Positions 24,576 to 33,440 are shown, numbered from the stretch's first letter. The stretch is 64,000 bases of DNA from Frisingicoccus sp009929615 (GCA_028692275.1 JAQUXR010000012.1:5669-69668); one strand, 5' to 3'. Numbers and translations: made by a program. Notes: a model not told the origin generated them from the letters alone.

Positions 24576-25769
24576 GTGATAAAAGTGGATAAGAGTGAAT
24601 CTGGCAGTATCTATCGGGTATATGCTAAAATTGATTTAGATGCTTTGAAATATAATGTAGAAGGTATAAAAAAATGCACGTCAGATAAAGCAATGCTGAT
24701 GGGTGTTATTAAAGCGGATGGTTATGGACATGGTTCGAAAGTATTTGCCCATGAATTGGAAGCTATGGGATTTAATTGGTTTGCCGTTGCTACGGCAGAT
24801 GAGGGGATCGAGCTGCGTCAGGATGGCGTCAGTCTGCCTATTTTAGTATTGGGTTATACCTGCGAAGACCAGTATCCGGATATGATTCAATGGAATATTA
24901 CACCATCCATTGACAGTTATGAGATGGCGAAAGCTTTTGACCTGGCTGCAGAGGAAGCAGGGTGCCGGGCCAGTATACATATTAAGATTGATACCGGAAT
25001 GAGCCGGATTGGTTTTCTTCCAGGAGAAAAAAGTCTGGAAGAAATTGAAAAAATAAATACTTTAAAACATATACGTATTCAGGGAATGTTTACCCATTTT
25101 GCCTGTGCGGATATGAAGGATAAAACCCATGTCCATGGACAGATTGATAAATTCTGTCAGATGATAGAAGGTGTAAAGGAACGAAAGATTCCTGTAGAGA
25201 TTTTTCACTGTTCAAACAGTGCTTCTATTATGGAACTTGAGCCGGTTCATATGAATATGGTCCGTGCAGGAATTATTCTCTATGGACTTTATCCATCTCA
25301 TGAGATGGAAGAGGACAGACTTCCGTTAAAACCTGTGATGTCCCTGCATAGTCATATTGTGCATTTAAAGGAATTGCCGGAAGGTGTCACCGTTGGATAT
25401 GGTGCAACCTATGTTACTAAAAAGCCGACACGGGTTGCGACGATTCCGGTGGGCTATGCGGATGGTTATCCAAGAATACTGTCAAATCAAGGTGTTGTTC
25501 TGATTCGAGGACAGAGAGCACCGATTATCGGAAGGATTTGTATGGACCAGTTTATGGTGGATGTTACAGATATACCGGCAGCTGTTCCCGGAGATTTGGT
25601 AACGCTTTTTGGACAGGATGGTGATGCAATGCTGTCTGTTGAAGAAGTATCAGAGCTGGCAGGTTCTTTTAATTATGAATTTGTCTGTGATGTATCCCGG
25701 CGCGTGCCGAGGGTATATTATAAAAATGGAATACCGGTAAAAATTATTAATTATTTGAGATTAAAATAA
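24576..25769 (+). CDS. alr: Alanine racemase
   Basis: A 397-residue fold-type III PLP enzyme. AKIDLDALKYN and VIKADGYGHG hold the PLP Lys (Lys46 counted from the GTG at 24576); IDTGMSRIGF, THFACAD, HCSNSA, and the C-terminal catalytic Tyr in TVGYGATYV with GRICMDQFMVDVTD follow. It makes D-alanine for peptidoglycan. The start is uncertain: GTG 24576 lies only 2 bases after GAGG, while GTG 24585 lies about 11 bases after. It is followed by the mazF-like gene, as in Bacillus, where the pair is alr-ndoAI-ndoA. Confidence 0.95.
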   Translation: MIKVDKSESGSIYRVYAKIDLDALKYNVEGIKKCTSDKAMLMGVIKADGYGHGSKVFAHELEAMGFNWFAVATADEGIELRQDGVSLPILVLGYTCEDQYPDMIQWNITPSIDSYEMAKAFDLAAEEAGCRASIHIKIDTGMSRIGFLPGEKSLEEIEKINTLKHIRIQGMFTHFACADMKDKTHVHGQIDKFCQMIEGVKERKIPVEIFHCSNSASIMELEPVHMNMVRAGIILYGLYPSHEMEEDRLPLKPVMSLHSHIVHLKELPEGVTVGYGATYVTKKPTRVATIPVGYADGYPRILSNQGVVLIRGQRAPIIGRICMDQFMVDVTDIPAAVPGDLVTLFGQDGDAMLSVEEVSELAGSFNYEFVCDVSRRVPRVYYKNGIPVKIINYLRLK

Positions 25770-25779
25770 AACAAGAACC

Positions 25780-25834
25780 CCTGATGAATATACTTAAGAT
25801 AAATGGGAATAATTCATCTTAGAGATTTATCAGG
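25780..25834 (+). promoter_or_regulatory. Hairpin covering the mazF ribosome binding site
   Basis: CCTGAT (25780-25785) pairs with ATCAGG (25829-25834), reinforced by AAT/ATT and an inner TAAGAT/ATCTTA stem. The 3' arm ends in the CAGGAG Shine-Dalgarno of the mazF-like gene, so folding would partly hide it. There is no T run after the stem, arguing against a simple terminator. Confidence 0.55.
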
Positions 25835-25846
25835 AGTGTGAAATGT

Positions 25847-26194
25847 GTGGTTATTAAACGTGGAGATATATTTTATGCCGATTTAAGGCCGGTTGTCGGT
25901 TCGGAACAGGGGGGCGTGCGTCCGGTGCTCATTATTCAAAATGATACCGGAAACAAACACAGTCCTACGGTGATATGTGCAGCAATTACTTCACGAATGA
26001 ATAAAGCGAAGCTTCCAACCCATGTGGAGCTGGATGCATCGAAATATCAGCTGGTTAAGGACTCTGTCATTTTGTTGGAACAGGTCCGCACCATCGATAA
26101 GAAGCGACTGAAAGAGAAAGTCTGCCATTTGGATGGTGAGATTTTATGCAGGGTAGACAAAGCCCTGGGTATTAGTTTAGAATTAAATACATAG
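25847..26194 (+). CDS. ndoA: MazF/PemK-type endoribonuclease toxin, EndoA (NdoA)-like
   Basis: A 115-residue protein that aligns by eye along its whole length with Bacillus NdoA: VVIKRGDIFYADLRPVVGSEQGGVRPVLIIQND, AAITSRMNKAKLPTHVEL, DSVILLEQVRTIDKKRL. The conserved Arg (GVRPVL) and Thr/Ser (AAITSR) are catalytic in the family, which cuts mRNA at specific single-stranded sites. GTG 25847 is chosen because CAGGAG ends 10 bases before it; GTG 25838 abuts the site. The usual antitoxin gene between alr and ndoA is missing: only 77 bases lie in between and no frame fits there. Confidence 0.92.
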   Translation: MVIKRGDIFYADLRPVVGSEQGGVRPVLIIQNDTGNKHSPTVICAAITSRMNKAKLPTHVELDASKYQLVKDSVILLEQVRTIDKKRLKEKVCHLDGEILCRVDKALGISLELNT

Positions 26195-26219
26195 GATATT
26201 AAAGGATAAAGGAGAAGAT

Positions 26220-27068
26220 ATGGGTATGGATGAAGGTAATCCCTTGATAAGAACTTTAGGGAGATTATTCCGGGGAGATTCCGATAAACAAAAACAGGAA
26301 GATAAGATGGAAGAGGAAATCATTCAGATTGTCAGCGAGGGTCATGAGCAGGGGGCAATTGACGCTCAGGAAGCTAAGATGATTAGCAATATTATGGAAT
26401 TTGATGATAAGATGGCCTCGGATGTTATGAATCACAGAAAAAATCTGGTTGCTTTTGATGTTGAAATGCCATTGCGGGAAATTGCGAAAAATATGGCCGA
26501 TGGCCAGTACTCACGTTATCCAATTTATGAAAATGATGTAGATAATATTGTGGGTATTTTACATATCAAAGATGTTTTGAAATCTTTGCTGGCATGTCCT
26601 GAAGGTAAGGCTGTCAGGGAGATTATGCGTCAGCCTTATTTTGTTCCGGAAACCCAGAATATCAGCCGACTGTTCAGAGAGATGAAGAACAATTCGCATC
26701 ATCTGGCCATCGTCATCGACGAATATGGACAGACTGCCGGTGTTATTTCCATGGAAGATATTCTTGAGGAGATTGTAGGAAATATTCTGGATGAATATGA
26801 TGTAGATGAGCATTTTATCCAGGAACTGGGTAATCAAATTTATTTAATGAAGGGTCTGACAGAGCTTTCTGATGTGGAGGATGTCTTAGATATTGAATTT
26901 GATGATGATTTTGAAACTCTGAATGGTTTTTTGATTGCCAGACTGGAACATATACCTGCAGAGGATGAAGAAGCCAGCGTTTCCTATCGGGGCTATCATT
27001 TTCAAATTATCAGAGTGGAAGATAATACCATTGATATGGTAAAAGTCACACCGGAGGATAAGGATTGA
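26220..27068 (+). CDS. CorC-like CBS-domain protein (cytosolic, hemolysin-C family)
   Basis: A 282-residue protein of the CorC/YbeX/TlyC type: an N-terminal acidic segment (EEIIQIVSEGHEQGAIDAQEAKMISNIMEF), two CBS motifs (about 75-190; VDNIVGILHIKDVL and AIVIDEYGQTAGVISMEDILEEIVG) and a C-terminal transporter-associated domain (FDDDFETLNGFLIARL). It lacks the N-terminal membrane domain of CorB/UPF0053 proteins, so it is cytosolic or membrane-associated. The family is linked to Mg2+ homeostasis and, as YbeX, to rRNA handling. GGAGAAG precedes the ATG. Its stop overlaps the next gene's TTG start by 4 bases. Confidence 0.88.
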   Translation: MGMDEGNPLIRTLGRLFRGDSDKQKQEDKMEEEIIQIVSEGHEQGAIDAQEAKMISNIMEFDDKMASDVMNHRKNLVAFDVEMPLREIAKNMADGQYSRYPIYENDVDNIVGILHIKDVLKSLLACPEGKAVREIMRQPYFVPETQNISRLFREMKNNSHHLAIVIDEYGQTAGVISMEDILEEIVGNILDEYDVDEHFIQELGNQIYLMKGLTELSDVEDVLDIEFDDDFETLNGFLIARLEHIPAEDEEASVSYRGYHFQIIRVEDNTIDMVKVTPEDKD

Positions 27069-28390
27069 AAACAATTATTAAATCCTTAAAGATAAGTCTG
27101 GTTGTTTTTTCGCAGGGGATGCTGGCACAGATTTTAAGTGCGATTGCCTCATTTCTTGTAAGAGACAGCAGTCCCTATGCCCAGGAAGCGGTAGCTGTTT
27201 CCAATAAAGTTTTTTTCCTCCTGAGTCTGTTGATTATCGGCATCAGCAATGGGGCATGTGTATTAATTGCTCATTACTGGGGGAAAGAGGATACGGCGGG
27301 AGTTCGTAAGACACTGGGAATAACACTTATTCTCAGCGTGCTGATTGCGGGGATTTTTTCGGTTTTTTCAATTGGATATTCACGCGAACTTATCAGTCTC
27401 TTTATGCATACGGACAGTGATGTGATGCTGGCATCAAGATATCTTGCTATACTTTCTATAAGTTTTGTTCTTTATGGTGTGTGTCAGACTTATGCACTTT
27501 TTTACCGGGCGGTTGGCAAAGGCCCGACGATGCTGAGAATTACGGGTATAATTACACTATTTAACATCGGGATGGACTTGCTTTTGCTCAAAGGTTTTGG
27601 GCCGATTCCATCGGTAGGTATTCTTGGCATTGCCTGGGCGGTACTGGTTACCCGGATTTTAGAAGTGGTTCTGATTCTCATCGATGATTACAGAAAAGAA
27701 GGACCGGCTCATGCCTCACTTAAAGAACTGGTGGCTTATGATAAAGGGTTTTTAAAAAACTATGGAAAAAATGTATGGAATATCTTTTTAAATTCAGCAG
27801 TAGTCATGATAGCAAATTTCATATTTTCAACGGCGTATGCTAATATATCGCAGATCATGGTTATTACCATGTCCTTGTTTCATCCCTTGGAACAGATTGT
27901 CTTTGCGTTAGTCGAAGGGTGTTCAGCGTCGGCATCTATCGTTATGGGGCATACCATGGGGGCGATGCAGATGGATAGGGCTAAACGGTATGCAAGAAAT
28001 TATCTTCGGGTGAATTTTCTTATCGGTATAGTTCTGGCCGGCGTCATTTTTCTTTTGGCTTCTCCGGCAAGCCATTTATTTACAACGACAGAAGCGATTG
28101 CATCCGATATGAAGGACTGTTTTTATGTACTGTGTTTCTTTGTGCCGGTGAAACTGTTAAATGCGACAATTAGTGACGGTATTTTAAAGACAGGCGGCGA
28201 TTCTGCTTTTAATGCCCTCAATAATTTCCTTGGATTTATTTTCTGTCTGCCCTTCTGCCTGCTGGGTATGGCAGTAGGACTTCCTGCCCATTGGATTTAT
28301 CTGCTGTTTATGATGGGCGAAGTATTAAAACTGGGATTTAATATAACCCGGTATTTTTCGGGAAAATGGCTCCAGACTCTGGTAGAATAG
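27065..28390 (+). CDS. MATE-family efflux transporter
   Basis: A 441-residue membrane protein with about twelve hydrophobic helices in two six-helix repeats. Family residues include SNGACVLIAHYWG and EGCSASASIVMGHTMGA at matching places in the two halves. MATE proteins export drugs, metabolites or cell-envelope precursors using Na+ or H+. The start is TTG at 27065, overlapping the preceding stop; GGAGG at 27053-27057 supports it and no ATG is available nearby. The substrate is unknown. Confidence 0.9.
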   Translation: MKTIIKSLKISLVVFSQGMLAQILSAIASFLVRDSSPYAQEAVAVSNKVFFLLSLLIIGISNGACVLIAHYWGKEDTAGVRKTLGITLILSVLIAGIFSVFSIGYSRELISLFMHTDSDVMLASRYLAILSISFVLYGVCQTYALFYRAVGKGPTMLRITGIITLFNIGMDLLLLKGFGPIPSVGILGIAWAVLVTRILEVVLILIDDYRKEGPAHASLKELVAYDKGFLKNYGKNVWNIFLNSAVVMIANFIFSTAYANISQIMVITMSLFHPLEQIVFALVEGCSASASIVMGHTMGAMQMDRAKRYARNYLRVNFLIGIVLAGVIFLLASPASHLFTTTEAIASDMKDCFYVLCFFVPVKLLNATISDGILKTGGDSAFNALNNFLGFIFCLPFCLLGMAVGLPAHWIYLLFMMGEVLKLGFNITRYFSGKWLQTLVE

Positions 28391-28407
28391 ATTGGTTAAA
28401 ACAGAAC

Positions 28408-28436
28408 TTGCAAGATTAGTTCAGGAATGGTAAAAT
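28408..28436 (+). promoter_or_regulatory. Sigma-A type promoter
   Basis: TTGCAA (28408-28413), 17-base spacer, TAAAAT (28431-28436), before yebC. Confidence 0.7.
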
Positions 28437-28482
28437 ATTAAAGTTAATAACGAATATGAAATAAAAGATAAGGAGTGTTATT

Positions 28483-29211
28483 ATGTCAGGACATTCAAAG
28501 TTCGCCAACATAAAACATAAAAAAGAGAGAAACGATGCTGCAAAGGGCAAGATTTTTACAATTATCGGCCGTGAAATTGCCGTAGCTGTAAAAGATGGTG
28601 GTGCTGACCCAGCGAATAACAGTCGTCTGAGAGATGTTATTGCCAAAGCCAAAGCAAACAATATGCCGAATGATACCATCGAAAGAGGTATTAAAAAGGC
28701 AGCAGGTGACGATGGCTCTGTAAATTATGAAACAGTTACATATGAAGGATATGGACCAAGCGGTATCGCTATTATCGTTGAAACACTGACAGATAATCGT
28801 AACCGTACAGCTTCTAATGTCCGTAACGCTTTTACAAAGGGCGGCGGTTCTGTTGGAACTATGGGCTGTGTATCTTTTATGTTTGATAAAAAAGGTCTGA
28901 TTATTGTCGATAAAGAAGAATGTGACATGGATACAGACGATCTGATGATGATTGCTCTGGATGCCGGTGCAGAAGATTTTTCTGATGAAGAAGACAGCTA
29001 TGAAATCACGACAGTACCTGAAGATTTCAGTGCAGTTCGTGAAGGCCTTGAAAAGGAAGGAATTCCTATGGCATCTGCTGAAGTGACAATGCTTCCACAG
29101 ACATGGGGCAACCTTACCGATGAAGATGATATTAAAAAGATGAATCGTATACTGGACCTTCTCGACGAGGATGATGATGTTCAGTATGTCTATCACAATT
29201 GGGATGAATAA
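28483..29211 (+). CDS. yebC: YebC/PmpR-family protein
   Basis: A 242-residue protein with the invariant N-terminus SGHSKFANIKHKKERNDAAKGKIFTIIGREI, ADPANNSRLRDVIAKAKANNMPNDTIERGIKKA, and the acidic middle domain. The family was annotated as transcriptional regulators; some members are now known to help ribosomes through polyproline stalls. AAGGAGTG precedes the ATG and a terminator follows, so it is a single-gene unit. The role here is inferred from the family alone. Confidence 0.93.
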   Translation: MSGHSKFANIKHKKERNDAAKGKIFTIIGREIAVAVKDGGADPANNSRLRDVIAKAKANNMPNDTIERGIKKAAGDDGSVNYETVTYEGYGPSGIAIIVETLTDNRNRTASNVRNAFTKGGGSVGTMGCVSFMFDKKGLIIVDKEECDMDTDDLMMIALDAGAEDFSDEEDSYEITTVPEDFSAVREGLEKEGIPMASAEVTMLPQTWGNLTDEDDIKKMNRILDLLDEDDDVQYVYHNWDE

Positions 29212-29213
29212 TA

Positions 29214-29250
29214 AAAAAGGACATTTGAAGCGATTCAAGTGTCCTTTTAT
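29214..29250 (+). terminator. Rho-independent terminator
   Basis: AAAAGGACATTTGAA (29215-29229) pairs with TTCAAGTGTCCTTTT (29234-29248; one G-U) around loop GCGA. Confidence 0.9.
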
Positions 29251-29270
29251 TGATTAAAGGAGAGTACACT

Positions 29271-30065
29271 ATGAAGAAAATTGGTTTTATAGGTATGGGA
29301 AATATGGGACAGGCTATGCTAAAAGGCTGTTTGAATGTATTTAAGGCAGAAGATTTACTTTTCACAGCACTGTTGGAGAAGGACTGTCAGGCAGTCAGCG
29401 AAAAAACAGGTGTGGAATATGTGATGGACAGTCTCAAATGTGCAGAGGCTGTTAAATACGTTGTGCTTGCAATTAAACCACAGGTATATCCAACTGTGCT
29501 TGCAGAGCTTCAGGGAAAGATTAAACCGGAGCAGGTTGTGATTTCAATTGCACCAAGCTATTCGATTGCCCAGGTAAAAGCAGGGCTTGGTGAAGGAGTC
29601 CGGGTTGTACGTGCGATGCCAAACACGCCGGCCATGGTTGGCGAAGGCATGAGTGGTGTATGTTTTTCAGAAGACAATTATACAGATGACGAGAAAGTGA
29701 TGGTTCAGAACTTTTTCTCTGCCTTTGGCAAGATGGAAGTTGTTCCTGAAAGCCTGATTAATGCAGTTACTGCAGCCAGCGGAAGTTCACCGGCCTTTGT
29801 TTATATGTTTATAGAAGCTTTGGCGGATGGTGCTGTTAAATTTGGAATGCCAAGAGATAAAGCTTATGTCTTTGCTGCACAGGCTGTTATGGGCTCCGCT
29901 AAAATGGTTCTGGAAACGGGAGAACATCCGGGTAAATTAAAAGACAACGTATGCTCACCGGGTGGAACGACGATTGACGGTGTTGCTGTTCTGGAAGAAC
30001 GGGGATTTCGAAGTGCGATTATCGAGGCAGCTTCAGCTGTTTATGATAAATGTAATAACATGTAG
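29271..30065 (+). CDS. proC: Pyrroline-5-carboxylate reductase
   Basis: A 264-residue protein: Rossmann start IGFIGMGNMGQAML (NADPH site), IKPQVYP, VVRAMPNTPAMVGEGMSG, and the C-terminal dimer/active-site region TAASGSSPAFVYMFIEALADGAVKFGMPRDKA and CSPGGTTIDGVAVLEERGFRSA. It makes L-proline from pyrroline-5-carboxylate. ATG 29271 has AAGGAGAG before it; the longer frame from 29250 begins in the preceding terminator. Nudix gene follows after 12 bases, so they are probably co-transcribed. Confidence 0.96.
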   Translation: MKKIGFIGMGNMGQAMLKGCLNVFKAEDLLFTALLEKDCQAVSEKTGVEYVMDSLKCAEAVKYVVLAIKPQVYPTVLAELQGKIKPEQVVISIAPSYSIAQVKAGLGEGVRVVRAMPNTPAMVGEGMSGVCFSEDNYTDDEKVMVQNFFSAFGKMEVVPESLINAVTAASGSSPAFVYMFIEALADGAVKFGMPRDKAYVFAAQAVMGSAKMVLETGEHPGKLKDNVCSPGGTTIDGVAVLEERGFRSAIIEAASAVYDKCNNM

Positions 30066-30077
30066 GAAGGTCTGCAA

Positions 30078-30620
30078 ATGGAAGAATATAAACGTATTAA
30101 AAGAGAACTGGTGCATCACGGTGTGGTTGTAGATTTTTATAAAGATACAATGAAAGTGCCAAATGGTAATGAGGCAGTCTGGGATTTGGTATCCCATAAA
30201 GGTGCGGCAGCTGTCGTGGCGGTCAGAGCAGACGGAAGTTTGTTTATGGTTCGTCAATATCGAAATCCTCTGGAGCGAATAACGCTGGAGCTTCCGGCAG
30301 GAGGGCTAAATTCCCGCGAAGAGCCGCCGGAAGTCTGTGCCCGCAGGGAATTGGAAGAGGAGACGGGATACAAGGCCGGAAAGCTAGAACATTTAATGGA
30401 CATTTTTACAACAGTTGCCTTCTGCGACGAAAAGATATCGATTTATGTTGCTACGGATTTAAAGCCTTCAAAACAGAATCTGGATGATGATGAATTTCTG
30501 GATGTATTGACCTATCCGATAGAAACTCTGATTGAGATGATTTACAAAGGTGAAATACAGGACAGCAAGACGATTTGCGGTTTGATGGCTTATTACCAGA
30601 AGTATTGTATAAGTAAATAG
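30078..30620 (+). CDS. nudF: Nudix hydrolase, ADP-ribose pyrophosphatase-like
   Basis: A 180-residue protein with the complete Nudix box from GGLNSREEPPE to RRELEEETGYKAG (about residues 75-97) and the following TTVAFCDEKISIYVATDL typical of ADP-ribose pyrophosphatases. The N-terminal strand region (YKRIKRELVHHGVVVDFYKDTMKVPNG) is the ADPRase swap domain. It cuts ADP-ribose to AMP and ribose 5-phosphate. The order nudF - spoIIM - xerD parallels the Bacillus chromosome, which supports the orthology. Confidence 0.88.
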   Translation: MEEYKRIKRELVHHGVVVDFYKDTMKVPNGNEAVWDLVSHKGAAAVVAVRADGSLFMVRQYRNPLERITLELPAGGLNSREEPPEVCARRELEEETGYKAGKLEHLMDIFTTVAFCDEKISIYVATDLKPSKQNLDDDEFLDVLTYPIETLIEMIYKGEIQDSKTICGLMAYYQKYCISK

Positions 30621-30697
30621 TTTGAGTATTAAATCCCCCGGCAGGTTCATATAATCATTTATAGAACAGGTCAGGGGATGATTTTATTTTTAGAAAT

Positions 30698-31237
30698 ATG
30701 AATAAAAGAAGGGTATGGGCGTTTATTGTCCTGCTTGGCGTTATTATCGGAACAATTCTTTTAAATCTATCCCTGAGCTTTTATGGGACAGCCCTTAAAG
30801 AGCAGATGGAGCAGTTTCACCGGATGGCAAGAAATCAGTTGGAACCGGGAACAAGGTTATTTCTGAGAATATGTTTCTATCGTTTGGGTGCATCGCTGAT
30901 TTTATTTTTCTGTATTCGCTTTATGGGAAATTACTATGTCTTTTATCCATTTGTGATGATTCTGAGTATAGGTTTTGGTTACACTTTGTCCCTGCTTAGT
31001 TTTTGCTATGGGTTTAAAGGCATAATTTATATGTTCGCCTACTTATGTCCACAGTATTTTATTTATATACCACTGATGATTGGAATTTTGAGAGAAGCCT
31101 CATCCCAAATGGACAGGGTATTTTTGCCAAATATGAGGCGGACTGTGGTGATTTTCACTATTATTTTCCTCGGATGTGGGGCTGAAAGCTATATTAATCC
31201 TTGGATTTTGAAAATTATTTTAAAAAATTTCAGGTGA
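30698..31237 (+). CDS. spoIIM: SpoIIM-like membrane protein
   Basis: A 179-residue protein with about five hydrophobic helices (residues ~9-28, 65-82, 85-108, 110-135, 147-165), length and pattern of SpoIIM/DUF95 proteins: N-terminal short cytosolic basic segment, an amphipathic segment (LKEQMEQFHRMARNQ), and FCYGFKGIIYMFAYLCPQYFIYIPLM near the middle. In the DMP complex SpoIIM helps peptidoglycan remodelling during forespore engulfment. The sequence is divergent, so the identification leans on the gene order with nudF and xerD. The ribosome binding site is poor: AGGGGATG lies about 20 bases upstream. Confidence 0.7.
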   Translation: MNKRRVWAFIVLLGVIIGTILLNLSLSFYGTALKEQMEQFHRMARNQLEPGTRLFLRICFYRLGASLILFFCIRFMGNYYVFYPFVMILSIGFGYTLSLLSFCYGFKGIIYMFAYLCPQYFIYIPLMIGILREASSQMDRVFLPNMRRTVVIFTIIFLGCGAESYINPWILKIILKNFR

Positions 31238-31338
31238 GAAGAATCAATATATGGTAACTAACACTATGTAAACCAACATCATCTTGTATTTTGTTACAAA
31301 ATCGTGAAAACACGTAACATTTATGTAAAAAAATCTGT

Positions 31339-31367
31339 TTGCTTTTCTGAAGAATTGTGATTATAAT
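31339..31367 (+). promoter_or_regulatory. Sigma-A type promoter of xerD
   Basis: TTGCTT (31339-31344), 17-base spacer, TATAAT (31362-31367). An ATTTTGT-T-ACAAAAT inverted repeat lies upstream at 31288-31302. Confidence 0.78.
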
Positions 31368-31402
31368 AGGGATAGTGATTACACAAATGAGGGTGACAAA
31401 AG

Positions 31403-32287
31403 ATGTACGAGTTGATTGAAGAATTTGTCGTTTATCTGACAGATGTTAAAAAGTCCTCGGCCAATACAGTAATGTCTTATCGGCGGGACTTAGTAAAATT
31501 TAATAAATTTATAGAGGATCAGAGGATAACCGATGTTCGGAAGATTAATTCAACCAATCTGAATTCATATATGCTGTATATGGAGAGAGAACAGTTTGCT
31601 ACATCGACTATTTCTCGGAATATTGCAACATTAAAAGCCTTTTTTGGATATTTATCCAGAGAAGGAATCGTTGTTGAAGACCCGACGAGTCAGCTGAAGG
31701 CACCGAAGATAGAGAAGAAGATGCCAGAGGTTTTGACGACGAGGGAAGTAGATTTGCTTTTGAGCCAACCTCTGCCGAATACGAATAAGGGCATTCGGGA
31801 CAGGGCTATGCTGGAATTACTCTATGCGACAGGCATTCGTGTCAGTGAGTTGATTTCTTTGAAATTATCCGATGTGAATCTGAATGGAGCCTATATTCAT
31901 TGTCAGGATTTGAATAAGGAGCGTTTTATTCCTTTTGGTAACGTTACAAAGAATGCATTGAGAATTTATATACGGGAAGCCCGTATGAAGATGGTTGGTA
32001 ATGATAAAGAAGATATTCTTTTTACCAATTGTAATGGAACAGCCATGAGCCGCCAGGGCTTTTGGAAATTATTGAAAAAGTATGCTAAGAATGCTGGAAT
32101 CCAGGCGGATATTACGCCTCACACCCTGCGTCATTCCTTTGCAGCCCATCTGGTTGCGAATGGAGCGGATTTACGTTCGGTACAGGAGATGCTTGGACAC
32201 TCGGATATTTCAACAACCCAGATATATGCAAGAATGAATAATCAGCGGATTAAAGATGTGTATGCGAAAGCACATCCCCGTGCTTAA
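31403..32287 (+). CDS. xerD: Tyrosine recombinase XerD
   Basis: A 294-residue recombinase: N-terminal SAM-like core-binding domain (about 1-90, KKSSANTVMSYRRDLVKF) and C-terminal catalytic domain with Arg in YATGIRVSELISL, the HTLRHSFAAHL box, LGHSDISTTQIYARM with the nucleophilic Tyr. Length and sequence fit housekeeping XerD, which with XerC resolves chromosome dimers at dif before division. It is not next to transposable DNA, and the gene order with nudF/spoIIM is that of the Bacillus xerD. A terminator follows. Confidence 0.92.
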   Translation: MYELIEEFVVYLTDVKKSSANTVMSYRRDLVKFNKFIEDQRITDVRKINSTNLNSYMLYMEREQFATSTISRNIATLKAFFGYLSREGIVVEDPTSQLKAPKIEKKMPEVLTTREVDLLLSQPLPNTNKGIRDRAMLELLYATGIRVSELISLKLSDVNLNGAYIHCQDLNKERFIPFGNVTKNALRIYIREARMKMVGNDKEDILFTNCNGTAMSRQGFWKLLKKYAKNAGIQADITPHTLRHSFAAHLVANGADLRSVQEMLGHSDISTTQIYARMNNQRIKDVYAKAHPRA

Positions 32288-32292
32288 ATATT

Positions 32293-32355
32293 AAAAAAGA
32301 ACCTGTTGTTTTTTGAAAGCCTTTACAGCTTCCGATAAACAACAGGTTCTTTTTA
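32293..32355. terminator. Bidirectional Rho-independent terminator
   Basis: AAAAAGAACCTGTTGTTT (32294-32311) is complementary to AAACAACAGGTTCTTTTT (32337-32354); shared by xerD and the convergent DAHP synthase gene. Confidence 0.92.
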
Positions 32356-32356
32356 A

Positions 32357-33391
32357 TTAGCAGCGTTCTGCAATTTCATATAAAAGTGCTTCGGAATCTT
32401 CCCAGCCAAGACATGGGTCAGTAATGGATTTGCCATAAACATGATTCTCGCAGCCGATTTTCTGAGTTCCTTCGACTAAGTAGCTTTCAATCATGACACC
32501 TTTTACTAAATTGCGGATATCATTGGAGAGAGAACGGCTATGAAGGACTTCTTTAACAATTCGAATCTGTTCCTTGAACTGTTTGTCAGAATTGGAATGG
32601 TTGGCATCAACAATGGCTGCAGGATTCTTTAAATTACGAGCTGCATACATCTCGTTCAGTTTCATGATGTCTTCGTAGTGATAGTTCGGACGGGAACGAC
32701 TGTATTTATTTACAGAACCACGAAGAATTGTATGAGCATAAGGATTACCGTCGGTAGTCACATCCCATCCTCTGTAAATGAAGTTGTGGCTTGCCTGAGC
32801 TGCAACAACAGAGTTGAGCATTACAGAAAAATCACCACTGGTAGGATTCTTCATACCTGCTGGCACATCAAAACCGCTGGTGACAAGACGATGCTGCTGG
32901 TCTTCAACAGAACGGGCACCGATAGCTACATAGGATAAAATATCTGAAAGATACCAATAATTCTCCGGATAGAGCATCTCATCAGCAATAGGCATACCAT
33001 AAGTTTCTAAAGCATGCATATGAAGCTGGCGGATAGCGATGATTCCCTGAAGTAAATCGGGTGCTTTTTCAGGGTCTGGCTGATGCAGCATACCTTTATA
33101 ACCTTCGCCGGTTGTACGGGGCTTATTCGTATAAATACGAGGTACAATAATAACCTTGTCTTTAATCTTTTCCTGAACTCTGGTCAATCTTTCGATATAT
33201 TCATAAACGGAATCTTTATTATCTGCAGAACATGGACCGATAATAGCTAAGAATTTATCGGACTTTCCTGTGATAACATCGATAATCTGCTGGTCAAGTT
33301 CTTTCTTTCTGGCTGCTGTAGCAGCATTGACTGGATACAGTTCCTTGATTTCTTTTGGAACCGGTAATTTCATTTTAAAATCAAATCCCAT
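32357..33391 (-). CDS. aroF: 3-deoxy-7-phosphoheptulonate (DAHP) synthase, type I
   Basis: A 344-residue enzyme of the E. coli AroFGH family: AIIGPCSADN, VPRIYTNKPRTTGEGYKGMLHQPD, EMLYPENYWYLSDILSYVAIGARSVEDQQHR, GMKNPTSGD, HTILRGS, and AIVDANHSNSDKQ with metal and PEP ligands. It starts the shikimate pathway from PEP and erythrose 4-phosphate. It has a consensus promoter of its own. Which aromatic acid inhibits it cannot be told. The E. coli-like N-terminal extension that forms the allosteric site is short but present (PKEIKELYPV). Confidence 0.94.
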   Translation of the reverse strand: MGFDFKMKLPVPKEIKELYPVNAATAARKKELDQQIIDVITGKSDKFLAIIGPCSADNKDSVYEYIERLTRVQEKIKDKVIIVPRIYTNKPRTTGEGYKGMLHQPDPEKAPDLLQGIIAIRQLHMHALETYGMPIADEMLYPENYWYLSDILSYVAIGARSVEDQQHRLVTSGFDVPAGMKNPTSGDFSVMLNSVVAAQASHNFIYRGWDVTTDGNPYAHTILRGSVNKYSRSRPNYHYEDIMKLNEMYAARNLKNPAAIVDANHSNSDKQFKEQIRIVKEVLHSRSLSNDIRNLVKGVMIESYLVEGTQKIGCENHVYGKSITDPCLGWEDSEALLYEIAERC

Positions 33392-33440
33392 TTTTTTCTT
33401 TCTCCTTATGTGAATAAAACGTAATGTCTACTGACTGTTT

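Noticed and set aside
28495..29238. 247-codon minus-strand frame opposite yebC
   Set aside because: Long but antisense to a highly conserved gene; Cys/Phe/Ile-rich composition and no start site, so a shadow.
30621..30697. Possible terminator or leader hairpin before the SpoIIM-like gene
   Set aside because: ATCCCC and GGGGAT can pair and a T-rich run follows, but the inner stem is poor and the loop large; not strong enough to call.
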